DNA of 64,000 nucleotides from assembly GCF_034674885.1 (NCBI RefSeq), contig NZ_JAUCDS010000002.1, forward strand, positions 124,001-188,000. Reading direction: 5' to 3'. Positions 43,810 to 51,593 of this stretch are shown here, piece after piece. Numbering within the stretch: position 1 is the stretch's first letter; each line of letters opens with the position of its first letter. A program made the position numbers and the translations under genes. The stretch is from Castellaniella sp034674885 (GTDB taxonomy: Bacteria > Pseudomonadota > Gammaproteobacteria > Burkholderiales > Burkholderiaceae_B). Below the pieces are notes generated by a model. It saw only the letters and a program-made list of their open reading frames with translations. It made no database searches and was not told the origin of the DNA.

Positions 43810-44778
43810 TTATTTCTTCAGGCGGCCCATCTCCGTCATGAGCGCCTTGTACTCGACCATTTTCTTTTTGACCAGTTCGAGAGATGCTTCCGGACCCATG
43901 TATTCGATCTTGAAGCCGTTCTCGTCCATTTTCTTCTTGACCTCAGGGTCCTTCATGACCTTTTCGAAGGCGTCGGCCAGGACCTTCACGCGGTCATCCG
44001 GCGTTCCCGGAGGCGCGGCCACTCCGCGGTAGGCACCTTCGACCACCTCGTAGCCGAGTTCCTTGAACGTCGGGACGTCGCCCAGCACGCCCATGCGTTC
44101 CTCGGATGCGATGGCCAGCGCACGGAATTTGTCTTTGTACTGGACACCCATGGTTGAGTAAGTCATGAGCGCTGTGACGTGACCGCCCAGCAGGGCCGGT
44201 ACAGCTGCGCCGCTGCCGCTGAAAGGGATGTAGGTGAGTTTGATGCCGGCCGCTTTGTTCAGCATGGTGGTGCCAAGGTCATTGGCGCTGGAGGAACCGC
44301 TGCCGCCCACCGTCACCACACCGGGTGGCTGGCTTTTGGCGTAATCGATGAAGTCTTTCAAGGTCTTGAACGGACTGTCCTGGCGCACCACCAGCAGATC
44401 AGGCGTGCTTTCGAAGAAGTAGATGCTCTTCAGATCCAGGGTCTTGAAGCCCGCATCGCCGCGCTCCATGGGTTGCAGCACGATGTGGGGCAAGTTGTGT
44501 CCTGCAAAGGTGTAGCCGTCGGGTTTTGAATGGACCAGCTCGGACCAGCCCACCGATCCGCCCCCGCCGATTTTGTAGACGATGTTGACGTCCTGGCCGA
44601 GTACCTTTTCCAGCGGTCCTTCCTGGATGCGGGCCGTGATGTCGGATTCACCGCCTGGGTTGAAGGCCATGATGTAGGTCAGAGGCTTGTCGGGAAATTC
44701 AGCCAGGCTGGGAGTCGAGAACCCGATGGCCGCCATGGCCAGTGTGACGCCTGCAAGGGTACGGATGGGTTGCTTCAT
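43810..44778 (-). CDS. tctC: Tripartite tricarboxylate transporter receptor TctC (Bug family)
   Basis: 322 residues. Periplasmic binding protein with a signal peptide ending at SLAEFP. Bug-family features are AFNPGGESDITARIQEGPLEKVLGQDVNIVYKIGGGGSVGWSEL and TVGGSGSSSANDLGTTML. It captures a carboxylate for TctAB; with two tartrate-type dehydrogenases adjacent, tartrate or D-malate is a reasonable guess. A strong AGGAGACATACTG site sets the start. First gene of the operon, with site 2 of the shared operator 150 bases upstream and a TAGAAT box at 44879-44884 on the minus strand. Confidence 0.92.
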   Translation of the reverse strand: MKQPIRTLAGVTLAMAAIGFSTPSLAEFPDKPLTYIMAFNPGGESDITARIQEGPLEKVLGQDVNIVYKIGGGGSVGWSELVHSKPDGYTFAGHNLPHIVLQPMERGDAGFKTLDLKSIYFFESTPDLLVVRQDSPFKTLKDFIDYAKSQPPGVVTVGGSGSSSANDLGTTMLNKAAGIKLTYIPFSGSGAAVPALLGGHVTALMTYSTMGVQYKDKFRALAIASEERMGVLGDVPTFKELGYEVVEGAYRGVAAPPGTPDDRVKVLADAFEKVMKDPEVKKKMDENGFKIEYMGPEASLELVKKKMVEYKALMTEMGRLKK

Positions 44779-44927
44779 CAGTATGTCTCCTCGAGTTGGA
44801 CCGAATGGTTCCGGAGGAGCCGGATACTTCGGCCATTTTCTGTGCATGCCCGGCTGTCCGTCGAGCCTGCTGTCCTTTATTCTAATCAACCAGCTTTTGA
44901 TGATTCAGGGGTGTATGCAAAGCTTGT

Positions 44928-44941
44928 TTAACTGAAATTCA
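44928..44941. promoter_or_regulatory. Candidate LysR operator, site 2
   Basis: TTAACTGAAATTCA, differing from site 1 at two of 14 positions and in the same orientation toward a minus-strand gene. It lies 43 bases upstream of a TAGAAT -10 box for tctC (44879-44884). Confidence 0.5.
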
Positions 44942-45072
44942 CAAATGCTTCAGGCCTCATGCGCTGTTTTCCTGGCTGCATGCAGACGCCCGGGCGGTAT
45001 GTGCATACTACCCGGCGTCCCGTCGAAAGCATCACAATGGACCTGATCTCTACAACTCAGGACAGGAGACAG

Positions 45073-45654
45073 ATGATGGCCAAGAAATTGTTGATGCTGG
45101 TGGGCGACTACGTCGAAGACTATGAAGTCATGGTGCCGTTCCAGGCCTTGCAGGCCGTCGGGCATCACGTCGATGCGGTGTGCCCGGGAAAAAAGGCGGG
45201 GGAATGGGTCGCCACGGCGGTGCACGATTTCGATGGTGCCCAGACCTATAGCGAAAAGCCCGGACATCGCTTCACGGTGAACCGGGATTTCGATGCCGTG
45301 GATGCGGCTGCCTATGACGGTCTGGTCATCCCCGGGGGCCGCGCGCCGGAATATCTGCGCATGGACGAGCGTGTGCTGGAGATCGTGCGGCACTTCCAGA
45401 GTGCCAACAAACCCATCGCGTCGATCTGCCACGGGGCGCAACTGCTGGCGGCGGCCGGTGTGCTGCAAGGTCGCACGTGTTCCGCCTATCCGGCCTGCGC
45501 GGCGGAAGTCCGCCTGGCTGGCGGTCAGTATGCCGATATCGCGGTGGATCAGGCGCATACGGACGGCAATCTGGTCACGGCTCCGGCCTGGCCTGCGCAC
45601 CCGGCCTGGATCGCCCAGTTCCTGGCCGTCCTGGGCACGCGCGTCCAGCACTGA
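45073..45654 (+). CDS. DJ-1/PfpI family protein
   Basis: 193 residues, cytoplasmic. Class I glutamine-amidotransferase-like fold with the nucleophile Cys in IASICHGAQLLAAAGVLQGR and an acidic partner near the N-terminus (GDYVEDYEVMVPF). Relatives include PfpI/YhbO-type proteases or deglycases acting on methylglyoxal damage. An AGGAGACAG site fits the ATG at 45073; a second ATG follows directly. It stands alone, divergent from tctC, and has no visible link to the transporter. Confidence 0.85.
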   Translation: MMAKKLLMLVGDYVEDYEVMVPFQALQAVGHHVDAVCPGKKAGEWVATAVHDFDGAQTYSEKPGHRFTVNRDFDAVDAAAYDGLVIPGGRAPEYLRMDERVLEIVRHFQSANKPIASICHGAQLLAAAGVLQGRTCSAYPACAAEVRLAGGQYADIAVDQAHTDGNLVTAPAWPAHPAWIAQFLAVLGTRVQH

Positions 45655-45717
45655 TTTCCCAAGCCGGCGCCAGTCTCTACAATCAGGGGATGACGCGCCT
45701 GTTCGGGATCTTATGCC

Positions 45718-46083
45718 ATGTGTGAAATCTTCATCCGGGCCAATCCCCGGTCCTACGACAGTGAAAGCCGTTCGCTGCGCCTGCATGGCGTGGCGACCAG
45801 CGTGCGCCTGGAACACCTGTTCTGGCATGTGCTGGAAGACATCGCACGGCGCGATGGCATGCGGGTGACGCAGTTGATCGAACGCCTGTACGACGAATTG
45901 CTGCAGTACCGGGGTGAAACAGGCAACTTTGCTTCGTTCCTGCGGGTCTGCTGCCTGCGCTACCAGATGCTGCAGGTCGATGGCCGCATCCCGGCGGATG
46001 CAGGCGTGCCGCTGCGTTCGCTGGATGCCAAGGCCGTCTTGCGGGATCTGCCGGAACTGCTGTGCGCGGGTCAGGCGGCCTGA
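45718..46083 (+). CDS. Ribbon-helix-helix domain protein
   Basis: 121 residues. A short N-terminal segment (MCEIFIRANPRSYDSESRSLRLHGVATSVRLEHLFWHVLEDIARRDGM split by two strands) carries a ribbon-helix-helix domain, and FLRVCCLRYQMLQ follows. The RHH fold suggests a DNA-binding or partner-binding dimer. A TACAAT box at 45678-45683 is a likely -10. The stop overlaps the end of the convergent exporter gene by 13 bases. Target unknown. Confidence 0.75.
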   Translation: MCEIFIRANPRSYDSESRSLRLHGVATSVRLEHLFWHVLEDIARRDGMRVTQLIERLYDELLQYRGETGNFASFLRVCCLRYQMLQVDGRIPADAGVPLRSLDAKAVLRDLPELLCAGQAA

Positions 46084-47606
46084 TGCCCGGTGCGCCGCGG
46101 CATCAACAGCACGGCCAGCAGCGTCAGCAGCGCTATTCCGATCATCCCCACATAGACTTGGTGGGTAGCCGTATCGAAGGCCGTCAGCAGATACTGGCGG
46201 CTGGCGGATGTGGCTGGGTCGGTCTGCAGCGCCGTGATCACGTCATTCACGGCGGGCAGGGCGCCGCTCAGGGTGGACGGGGCGGCCTCCAGCGCGTTGC
46301 GCATGGCGTTGTTGAACAGCGCACCGACCACGGCGGCCCCCAGGCTCTGGCCCAGGTAGCGCGACCACATATTGGCGCTGGTCGCCACACCCCGCTGGTT
46401 CCAGGGGACGACGGATTGCACGCCGACCAGCAGTGGCGTGGACAGCATGCCAAAGCCGGCGCCCAGCAGGATCTGATCCGCCGTGACCAGCCAGGTGGCG
46501 GGTTGGGGCGGTAGCGCGACGAACCCCAGGACTGCCAGCAGGATCAGGGCGCCACCAAACAGCGCGGTGTCCCGGAAGCCGAACTGCAGGTACAGGCGCC
46601 CCGACCAGGCGGATGCGGAGACCCAGCCCAGACTCATGCTGGCCAGGACCAGGCCGGCGCTGATCGGGCCCAGGCCCATGACGGATTGCGCGAAGACCGG
46701 CAGGTAGGTGCCTGGCGCCATCATGACCAGGCCCATGCCCAGCACCCCCAGGTTCGAGCCCAGCATCAGCCGGTGGCGCCAGACCCAGCCGGGCATGATG
46801 GGTTCGGCGGCGCGCCGCTCTCGCATCACGGTGGCGATCATCAGCACTGCCACCAGGGCGAAGGTCGCCAGGCTGGACACGGAGAGCCAGTCCCAGGCGT
46901 TGCCGCCTTGCAGCAGGCCGAAAACCCCGATGGCCCCTGTCAGCATCATCAGGATGGCGCCGATGTAATCGATGGCATGCCGGCGGGCAGGCGCGTGTTC
47001 GTGCAGGTAGCGGGCGATCAGGGCGATGGCGGCCAGGCCGATGGGCAGGTTGATCAGAAAGACCCAGCGCCAGGTGGCGTATTCGGCGAAGGCGCCCCCC
47101 AGGGTGGGGCCGACGATGGCGGCGATGCCCCAGACGCTGGACAGCCAGCCCTGGACCCGGGCGCGTTCGCGGGTGGAATACAGATCGCCTGCCAGGGTGT
47201 TGACCGTGGCCATGATGGACCCGGCTCCCAGGCCCTGGACGGCGCGAAAGACGATCAACGGAATCATGCCCCAGGCCAGGGCGCAGGCTGCCGAGCCCAG
47301 CAGGAACAGGGCGGATCCCCCTATCAGTACAGGTTTGCGGCCGTACAGGTCGGCCAGTTTGCCGTAGATGGGGATGGTGACGGTCTGGGCCAGCAGGTAG
47401 ATGGAGAACAGCCAGGTGAACCGGTCGAAGCCGCCCAGATCACCGACGATCTGCGGAATGACGGTGGCAACGATGGTGATGTCCATGGCCGCCAGCGACA
47501 TGGTCAGCATCAGTGCGGCGAGGATCCAGCCCCGGTGGGCGACCGGGGTGGGTTCGGCAGGAGGGCTGTAGGGAGAATCCGGCGTTTCCGGCGCGATCAC
47601 GGTCAT
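46071..47606 (-). CDS. DHA2-family MFS exporter (EmrB/QacA type)
   Basis: 511 residues with about 14 membrane helices, a proton-driven drug or metabolite exporter. Signature segments are LDITIV-like AAMDITIVATVIPQIVGDL, GKLADLYGRKPVLIGG (motif A), FRAVQGLGAGSIMATVNTLAGDL, and GWLSSVWGIAAIVGPTLGGAFAEY (motif C). No periplasmic adaptor gene is adjacent, so it probably works alone. The start MTVIAPETPDS is the family position. Substrate unknown. Confidence 0.9.
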   Translation of the reverse strand: MTVIAPETPDSPYSPPAEPTPVAHRGWILAALMLTMSLAAMDITIVATVIPQIVGDLGGFDRFTWLFSIYLLAQTVTIPIYGKLADLYGRKPVLIGGSALFLLGSAACALAWGMIPLIVFRAVQGLGAGSIMATVNTLAGDLYSTRERARVQGWLSSVWGIAAIVGPTLGGAFAEYATWRWVFLINLPIGLAAIALIARYLHEHAPARRHAIDYIGAILMMLTGAIGVFGLLQGGNAWDWLSVSSLATFALVAVLMIATVMRERRAAEPIMPGWVWRHRLMLGSNLGVLGMGLVMMAPGTYLPVFAQSVMGLGPISAGLVLASMSLGWVSASAWSGRLYLQFGFRDTALFGGALILLAVLGFVALPPQPATWLVTADQILLGAGFGMLSTPLLVGVQSVVPWNQRGVATSANMWSRYLGQSLGAAVVGALFNNAMRNALEAAPSTLSGALPAVNDVITALQTDPATSASRQYLLTAFDTATHQVYVGMIGIALLTLLAVLLMPRRTGHQAA

Positions 47607-47664
47607 AATGGCGGCAGTGCGACAAGGCTTCCATCTTAGTCCACGCAGAACATGGAAAACAGGG

Positions 47665-47970
47665 ATGTATGACACAAGGCCGAGCCCCCGGCAGGGGCAT
47701 GGGGAATACAAGATCCCGGGCGGGAAACTGGTGGTGGTGGACCTGCAGGTCCTGGACGGCCGCTTGAGGCATGTGCGGCTGTCGGGCGATTTCTTCCTCG
47801 AGCCGCCCGAGGCCCTGGATGCCATCAACGCGGCGCTGGAAGGCCTGCCCGCCGATGCTGATGCGGCGCAGCTGACCCGGGCGGTGAACCGCGCACTGGC
47901 GGCGGATGTCGAGATGTTCGGCCTGACCCCGGAAGGCATAGCGGTCGTCATCGGGAGGGCACTGGCATGA
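47665..47970 (+). CDS. Lipoate-protein ligase accessory subunit (LplB-like, C-domain only)
   Basis: 101 residues. A stand-alone version of the C-terminal domain of lipoate ligase. The diagnostic start EYKIPGGKLVVVDLQVLDGRLRHVRLSGDFFLEPPEALD matches the archaeal LplB pattern. In Thermoplasma-type bipartite ligases this subunit is needed for lipoyl-AMP formation. The ATG was chosen just before the domain. It overlaps the catalytic gene by four bases (ATGA), and the order is accessory first, the reverse of fused E. coli LplA. Confidence 0.78.
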   Translation: MYDTRPSPRQGHGEYKIPGGKLVVVDLQVLDGRLRHVRLSGDFFLEPPEALDAINAALEGLPADADAAQLTRAVNRALAADVEMFGLTPEGIAVVIGRALA

Positions 47971-48755
47971 ATGACGCCACAAACCGCAGCGCATGGACCG
48001 ACTTCAACTGGCGGCTGCTGCATCCGGCGCCGCTGTCGCCGCTGCAGCATGTTGCTCTGGATCAGGTGCTGCTGGACGAGGTCGCCGCCGGGCGCCGCGC
48101 GCCGACCTTGCGCATCTGGGAATGGGGGGCGCCGGCGGTCGTCATCGGCATTTTCCAGTCCCTGAAGAACGAAGTCGACGCGCAGGCGGCCCAGGCGCAC
48201 GGCATTCAGGTCGTGCGTCGCATCAGCGGCGGCGGCGCCATGTTCATCGAACCCGGCAACGCGATCACCTATTCGATCTATGCGCCGCTGTCCCTGGTGG
48301 ACGGCATGAGTTTCCGGGATGCCTATGCCTATATGGACGATTTTGTCCTGCAGGCCCTGGGAGACCTGGGCATCAAGGCCCGGTACCAGCCGCTGAACGA
48401 CATTACTTCTGATGGCGGCAAGATCGGCGGCGCAGCCCAGGCACGCCGGGGTGGCGCCGTGCTGCATCACGTGACCATGGCCTATGACATCGACGCGGTG
48501 AAGATGCTGCAGGTCCTGCGCATCGGTCGGGAAAAGCTATCGGACAAGGGCACGACCTCGGCGGCCAAGCGCGTCGATCCGCTGCGCAGCCAGACCGGTC
48601 TGCCCCGGGAAGCCATCATCGCCCGCATGCTGGAGACCTTCCGGCAGCGCAATGGCCTGCGGGACGACACCTTGACTGCCGAAGAACTGGCCCAGGCCGA
48701 GCGCCTGATCCGGGAAAAATTCGGCACCCCGGAATGGCAATCCAAGGTGCCCTGA
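47967..48755 (+). CDS. Lipoate-protein ligase catalytic subunit (LplA-like)
   Basis: 262 residues. Transfers lipoate (via lipoyl-AMP) to lysines of 2-oxoacid dehydrogenases or the glycine-cleavage H protein. The BPL/LplA fold shows VVIGIFQSLKNEVD, VVRRISGGGAMFIEPGNAITYSIYAP (substrate loop RRxSGGG) and the catalytic Lys in GGKIGGAAQARRGGAVLHH. The final third (SDKGTTSAAKRVDPL) replaces the usual C-domain, which is encoded by the gene before it. Octanoyl or biotin transfer is possible. No lipA or lipB is seen nearby. Confidence 0.83.
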   Translation: MNDATNRSAWTDFNWRLLHPAPLSPLQHVALDQVLLDEVAAGRRAPTLRIWEWGAPAVVIGIFQSLKNEVDAQAAQAHGIQVVRRISGGGAMFIEPGNAITYSIYAPLSLVDGMSFRDAYAYMDDFVLQALGDLGIKARYQPLNDITSDGGKIGGAAQARRGGAVLHHVTMAYDIDAVKMLQVLRIGREKLSDKGTTSAAKRVDPLRSQTGLPREAIIARMLETFRQRNGLRDDTLTAEELAQAERLIREKFGTPEWQSKVP

Positions 48756-48779
48756 CCTGGGGGGCCACCGTGTGTCTGA

Positions 48780-49499
48780 CTAGTCCGGATCCTTAAGGAT
48801 GCCGGCTGCCCGCATCCGGGCATGGACCCCGGCGACGATGCGGTTGCAACGCTCGCCGGCGAAAGAGAAGGCATCGGCGACGCTGGGGTCGAAATCCTGC
48901 TTCAGCCCGTCCTGCAGCAGACGACGGGCCCGCATGAAGCGCACCCGCACCGTGGCTTCGGGCATGTCGAGCGCCTGGGCGACCTCGGCGGCGGACATTT
49001 CTTCGACCCCGCGCAGCATGAAGACCGTCCGGTAGATATCGGGCAGGGCGTCGATGTGCCGTTCGATCTGGTGGCGCAGTTCCGCCCGCCAGGCAGCCTG
49101 GTCGGGGCGGGAGGTATCGGGAGCGGGGAGGTTGGAGCCGGGCGCAAGCATGCTGTTCTGTTCGGTGGAAACCTGGTATGCCGATTGGATGTGGGCTTCG
49201 CGGGTTTTGTTTCGTCGACGGCGCATCAGGGCCTCGTTGACGGTGATGCGCGTCAGCCACGTGGCGGGTTGTGCGTCGGCCCGGAAGTCCGCCAGGTGCT
49301 GGAAGGCCTTCCACCAGGCTTCCTGGACTGCGTCCTCGGCCTCGGCCTCGTCGTGCAGGATGCTGCGTGCTGCTCTGTAGAGCTGCTGGTTGTGCCGGCG
49401 CATCAGCAGGTCGAACGCCTGCAGATTGCCGGCGCGACACCAGGCAATCAGCGATAGATCGCTTTCTTTTGTCAAATCGTGCTGAGCTTGAGTATCCAC
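48780..49499 (-). CDS. ECF-type RNA polymerase sigma factor
   Basis: 239 residues. Sigma region 2 (LLMRRHNQQLYRAARSILHDEAEAEDAVQEAWWKAFQ) and region 4 (LPDIYRTVFMLRGVEEMSAAEVAQALDMPEATVRVRFMRARRLL) are joined by a linker, followed by a short C-terminal extension (FAGERCNRIVAGVHARMRAAGI). There is no anti-sigma gene; instead a carboxymuconolactone decarboxylase-like gene lies just upstream on the same strand. This pairing occurs in some ECF groups, where the redox protein may act in the regulon. No target promoters could be identified here. Confidence 0.88.
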   Translation of the reverse strand: MDTQAQHDLTKESDLSLIAWCRAGNLQAFDLLMRRHNQQLYRAARSILHDEAEAEDAVQEAWWKAFQHLADFRADAQPATWLTRITVNEALMRRRRNKTREAHIQSAYQVSTEQNSMLAPGSNLPAPDTSRPDQAAWRAELRHQIERHIDALPDIYRTVFMLRGVEEMSAAEVAQALDMPEATVRVRFMRARRLLQDGLKQDFDPSVADAFSFAGERCNRIVAGVHARMRAAGILKDPD

Positions 49500-49540
49500 T
49501 GTACTTCCCCGAATAAGCCCTGGACGTTATTGGATGATGT

Positions 49541-49566
49541 CGGACGGCAAAACGTTTCACCGTCCG
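49541..49566 (-). other. Hairpin between decarboxylase-like and sigma genes
   Basis: CGGACGG pairs perfectly with CCGTCCG around a 12-base loop in the 92-base gap. With no T run it is more likely an attenuating or RNA-stability structure, which could set different levels for the two products. Confidence 0.4.
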
Positions 49567-49591
49567 GCATGATGATTGCAAGGGGGGAGGA

Positions 49592-49939
49592 TCAGGCGTG
49601 ATCCTTGCCGTGCAGGCCGTCCAGGGTCTGCAGCGCCAGGTTGGAATGCGCATAGGCCCCGCCGGCTCGCATTTCGGCGGCAACCCAGATGGCCTCCATG
49701 ATTTCGGCATCCGTGGCCCCAGCCCGTGCCGCGCCTTCCGTGTGGCCCTTGATGCAATAGGGACATTGGGTGACGTGGGCCACCGCCACGGCGATCAGCT
49801 GCTTGGTTTTGGCGTCCAGCGCGCCCGGCGCGAAGACCGCCTTGCTGAATGCCTTGAAGGCAGCCAGGGGTTCCGGGGCCAGTTCGGCGCGGCGCTTGGC
49901 CAGGTCGGCAGTGGCGTGGGGGTACATGGGTGAGTCCAT
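49592..49939 (-). CDS. Carboxymuconolactone decarboxylase/AhpD-like protein
   Basis: 115 residues. A small all-helical AhpD-like protein with the redox motif CPYCIKGHTEGA and the relay residues of AAEMRAGGAYAHSN. Members with CxxC plus His act as peroxidase partners rather than decarboxylases. A strong AGGAGCAGCCC site precedes the ATG. It is upstream of the ECF sigma gene on the same strand, suggesting an oxidative-stress or related response. Its substrate is unknown. Confidence 0.87.
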   Translation of the reverse strand: MDSPMYPHATADLAKRRAELAPEPLAAFKAFSKAVFAPGALDAKTKQLIAVAVAHVTQCPYCIKGHTEGAARAGATDAEIMEAIWVAAEMRAGGAYAHSNLALQTLDGLHGKDHA

Positions 49940-50067
49940 GGGCTGCTCCTGATGCGAAGTTGATGCCTTGTCATCATAGACCCGGCGCCTGCCGGAGGCC
50001 AGGGAGCCCCTGCCGCAGACAGGGTGGAGGCACCCTACAATACAGGCTTTGATCAAGGAACTCTCGC

Positions 50068-50994
50068 GTGGAACACCGTCAACCCATGGATGGCCGGGCA
50101 TCGGGGCTCATGTTGCTGCTGTGTCTGATCTGGGCGATGCAGCAGATTGCGCTCAAGGCCACGACGGATGATTTTTCACCGGTCTTCCAGATCGGCCTGC
50201 GCACGGCGCTCGGCGGCCTGCTGGTCGCTCTGGTGATGGTCGGACGGCGCGAGCGTATCGGTACGGCCCTGTCGCTCTGGAAACCCGGGCTGTGCGCGGG
50301 CGCCCTGTATGCGCTGGAATTCGTCCTGATCGGGGAAAGCCTGCGCTTCACCACAGCCGGCCACGTGGTCGTCCTGCTGTACACGGCGCCCATCTTCGCG
50401 GCCATCGGATTGCACTGGAAGCTGGCCGAAGAGCGCCTGGCGGCTGTGCAGTGGGGCGGGGTCATTCTGGCGTTTGCCGGTGTGGGGATCGCCTTTCTGG
50501 TGCGCGGAGACCATGTGCCGGCACAGGCCGGCGCCATGCTCTGGGGCGATCTGCTGGCCTTGCTGGGAGGCGCGGCCTGGGGGGCGACGACCGTCGTGGT
50601 CCGGGTGACGCCGCTGGCTTCATTGCCGGCCAGCCAGACCTTGATGTATCAATTGGTGGGCGGCTCGGCGCTCTTGTTGCTGGCAGCGGTGCTGATGGGG
50701 CAGACGACCTTTCATCCCTCGCCGCTGGTCTGGGCCGGTCTGGCCTTCCAGGTCGTTTTTGTGGCGTTTCTCAGTTACTTGGCCTGGTTCTGGCTGCTGA
50801 CGAAATACCTGGCTTCGCGCCTGGGCGTGTTTTCCTTCCTGACGCCGCTGTTCGGCGTGATCCTGGGTGCCTGGCTGCTGGACGAGCCCATCGGGCCGGG
50901 CTTTTTGCTGGGATCTTTGCTGGTGGTGGTCGGCGTCGTGCTTCTCAGCGGCTACGGGTGGTATGCGCAGTGGCGGATCAGCCGAGGCGCGTGA
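50068..50994 (+). CDS. EamA-family DMT transporter
   Basis: 308 residues, ten membrane helices in two EamA repeats (GLMLLLCLIWAMQQIALKATTDDFSPVFQIGLRTALGG; then GDLLALLGGAAWGATTVVVRVTPL). Such proteins export amino acids or related metabolites, with substrate not predictable. The GTG start is preferred because AAGGA lies eight bases upstream; an ATG at 50086 is an alternative. It is divergent from the AhpD-like gene. Confidence 0.88.
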   Translation: MEHRQPMDGRASGLMLLLCLIWAMQQIALKATTDDFSPVFQIGLRTALGGLLVALVMVGRRERIGTALSLWKPGLCAGALYALEFVLIGESLRFTTAGHVVVLLYTAPIFAAIGLHWKLAEERLAAVQWGGVILAFAGVGIAFLVRGDHVPAQAGAMLWGDLLALLGGAAWGATTVVVRVTPLASLPASQTLMYQLVGGSALLLLAAVLMGQTTFHPSPLVWAGLAFQVVFVAFLSYLAWFWLLTKYLASRLGVFSFLTPLFGVILGAWLLDEPIGPGFLLGSLLVVVGVVLLSGYGWYAQWRISRGA

Positions 50995-51018
50995 ATCAGC
51001 CGGTGTGCGGGTTCGGGC

Positions 51019-51582
51019 TTATCCCGCGAACCCCCCTGAATCCAGGAATGCCTGTTCTTCCGGCGTCGTGACGCGCCCCAGCGCGGCATTGCGGTGGGGG
51101 AATCGGCCGAACTGGGCGATGATGTCGTGATGCACCTGGGCCCAGTGCAGAGAAGCCGGCGCGTGCTGCTGATAGAGCACGACGGCTTCCCGTTGGATGG
51201 CCAGGTCTTCAGCGTGCATGAAGGGCAGGCAGATGAAGTTGCGCAGATCGGGTTCGATCTGGTCCAGGAAAACCAGGCTGCGGCGGGCATAGGCCAGCGC
51301 CAACCCGTCGGTGGCGAACATGTGGCCCGTGTCGCGAAAGGCATTGCGCGGGTACTGGTCCAGCAGCAGGATCAGCGCCAGGGCGGATTCGGGCTGCTGC
51401 AGCCAGGCTTCCAGTTCCTGACGGGCCGCCGCGTAATGGGCATCGTAGAAACGGCTGCGCAAGGCCGAGTCGAAGGCCTCGTCTTTGGCGAACCATCGGG
51501 CGGGCCCCGCATCCCGCCAGAAATCCACCATGGCTTGGGCAGTATGCGGAATGCCGGCGTGATCGGGATGGGCAGGATGCAT
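51019..51582 (-). CDS. DUF924 family protein
   Basis: 187 residues, cytoplasmic. The DUF924 pattern is clear: VDFWRDAGPARWFAKDEAFDSALRSRFYDAHYAA, LILLLDQYPRNAFRDTGHMFATDGLALAYAR and LPFMHAEDLAIQREAVVLY. It is predicted to be an all-helical TPR-like fold with no assigned function. It follows ddh with an 11-base gap on the same strand and so probably shares its transcript. Confidence 0.88.
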   Translation of the reverse strand: MHPAHPDHAGIPHTAQAMVDFWRDAGPARWFAKDEAFDSALRSRFYDAHYAAARQELEAWLQQPESALALILLLDQYPRNAFRDTGHMFATDGLALAYARRSLVFLDQIEPDLRNFICLPFMHAEDLAIQREAVVLYQQHAPASLHWAQVHHDIIAQFGRFPHRNAALGRVTTPEEQAFLDSGGFAG

Positions 51583-51593
51583 GGTGGGGGTTC

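Noticed and set aside
47607..48470. Upstream extension of the DHA2 exporter frame
   Set aside because: It is antisense to the lipoate ligase pair and has no membrane segment or domain. The family start is at 47606.
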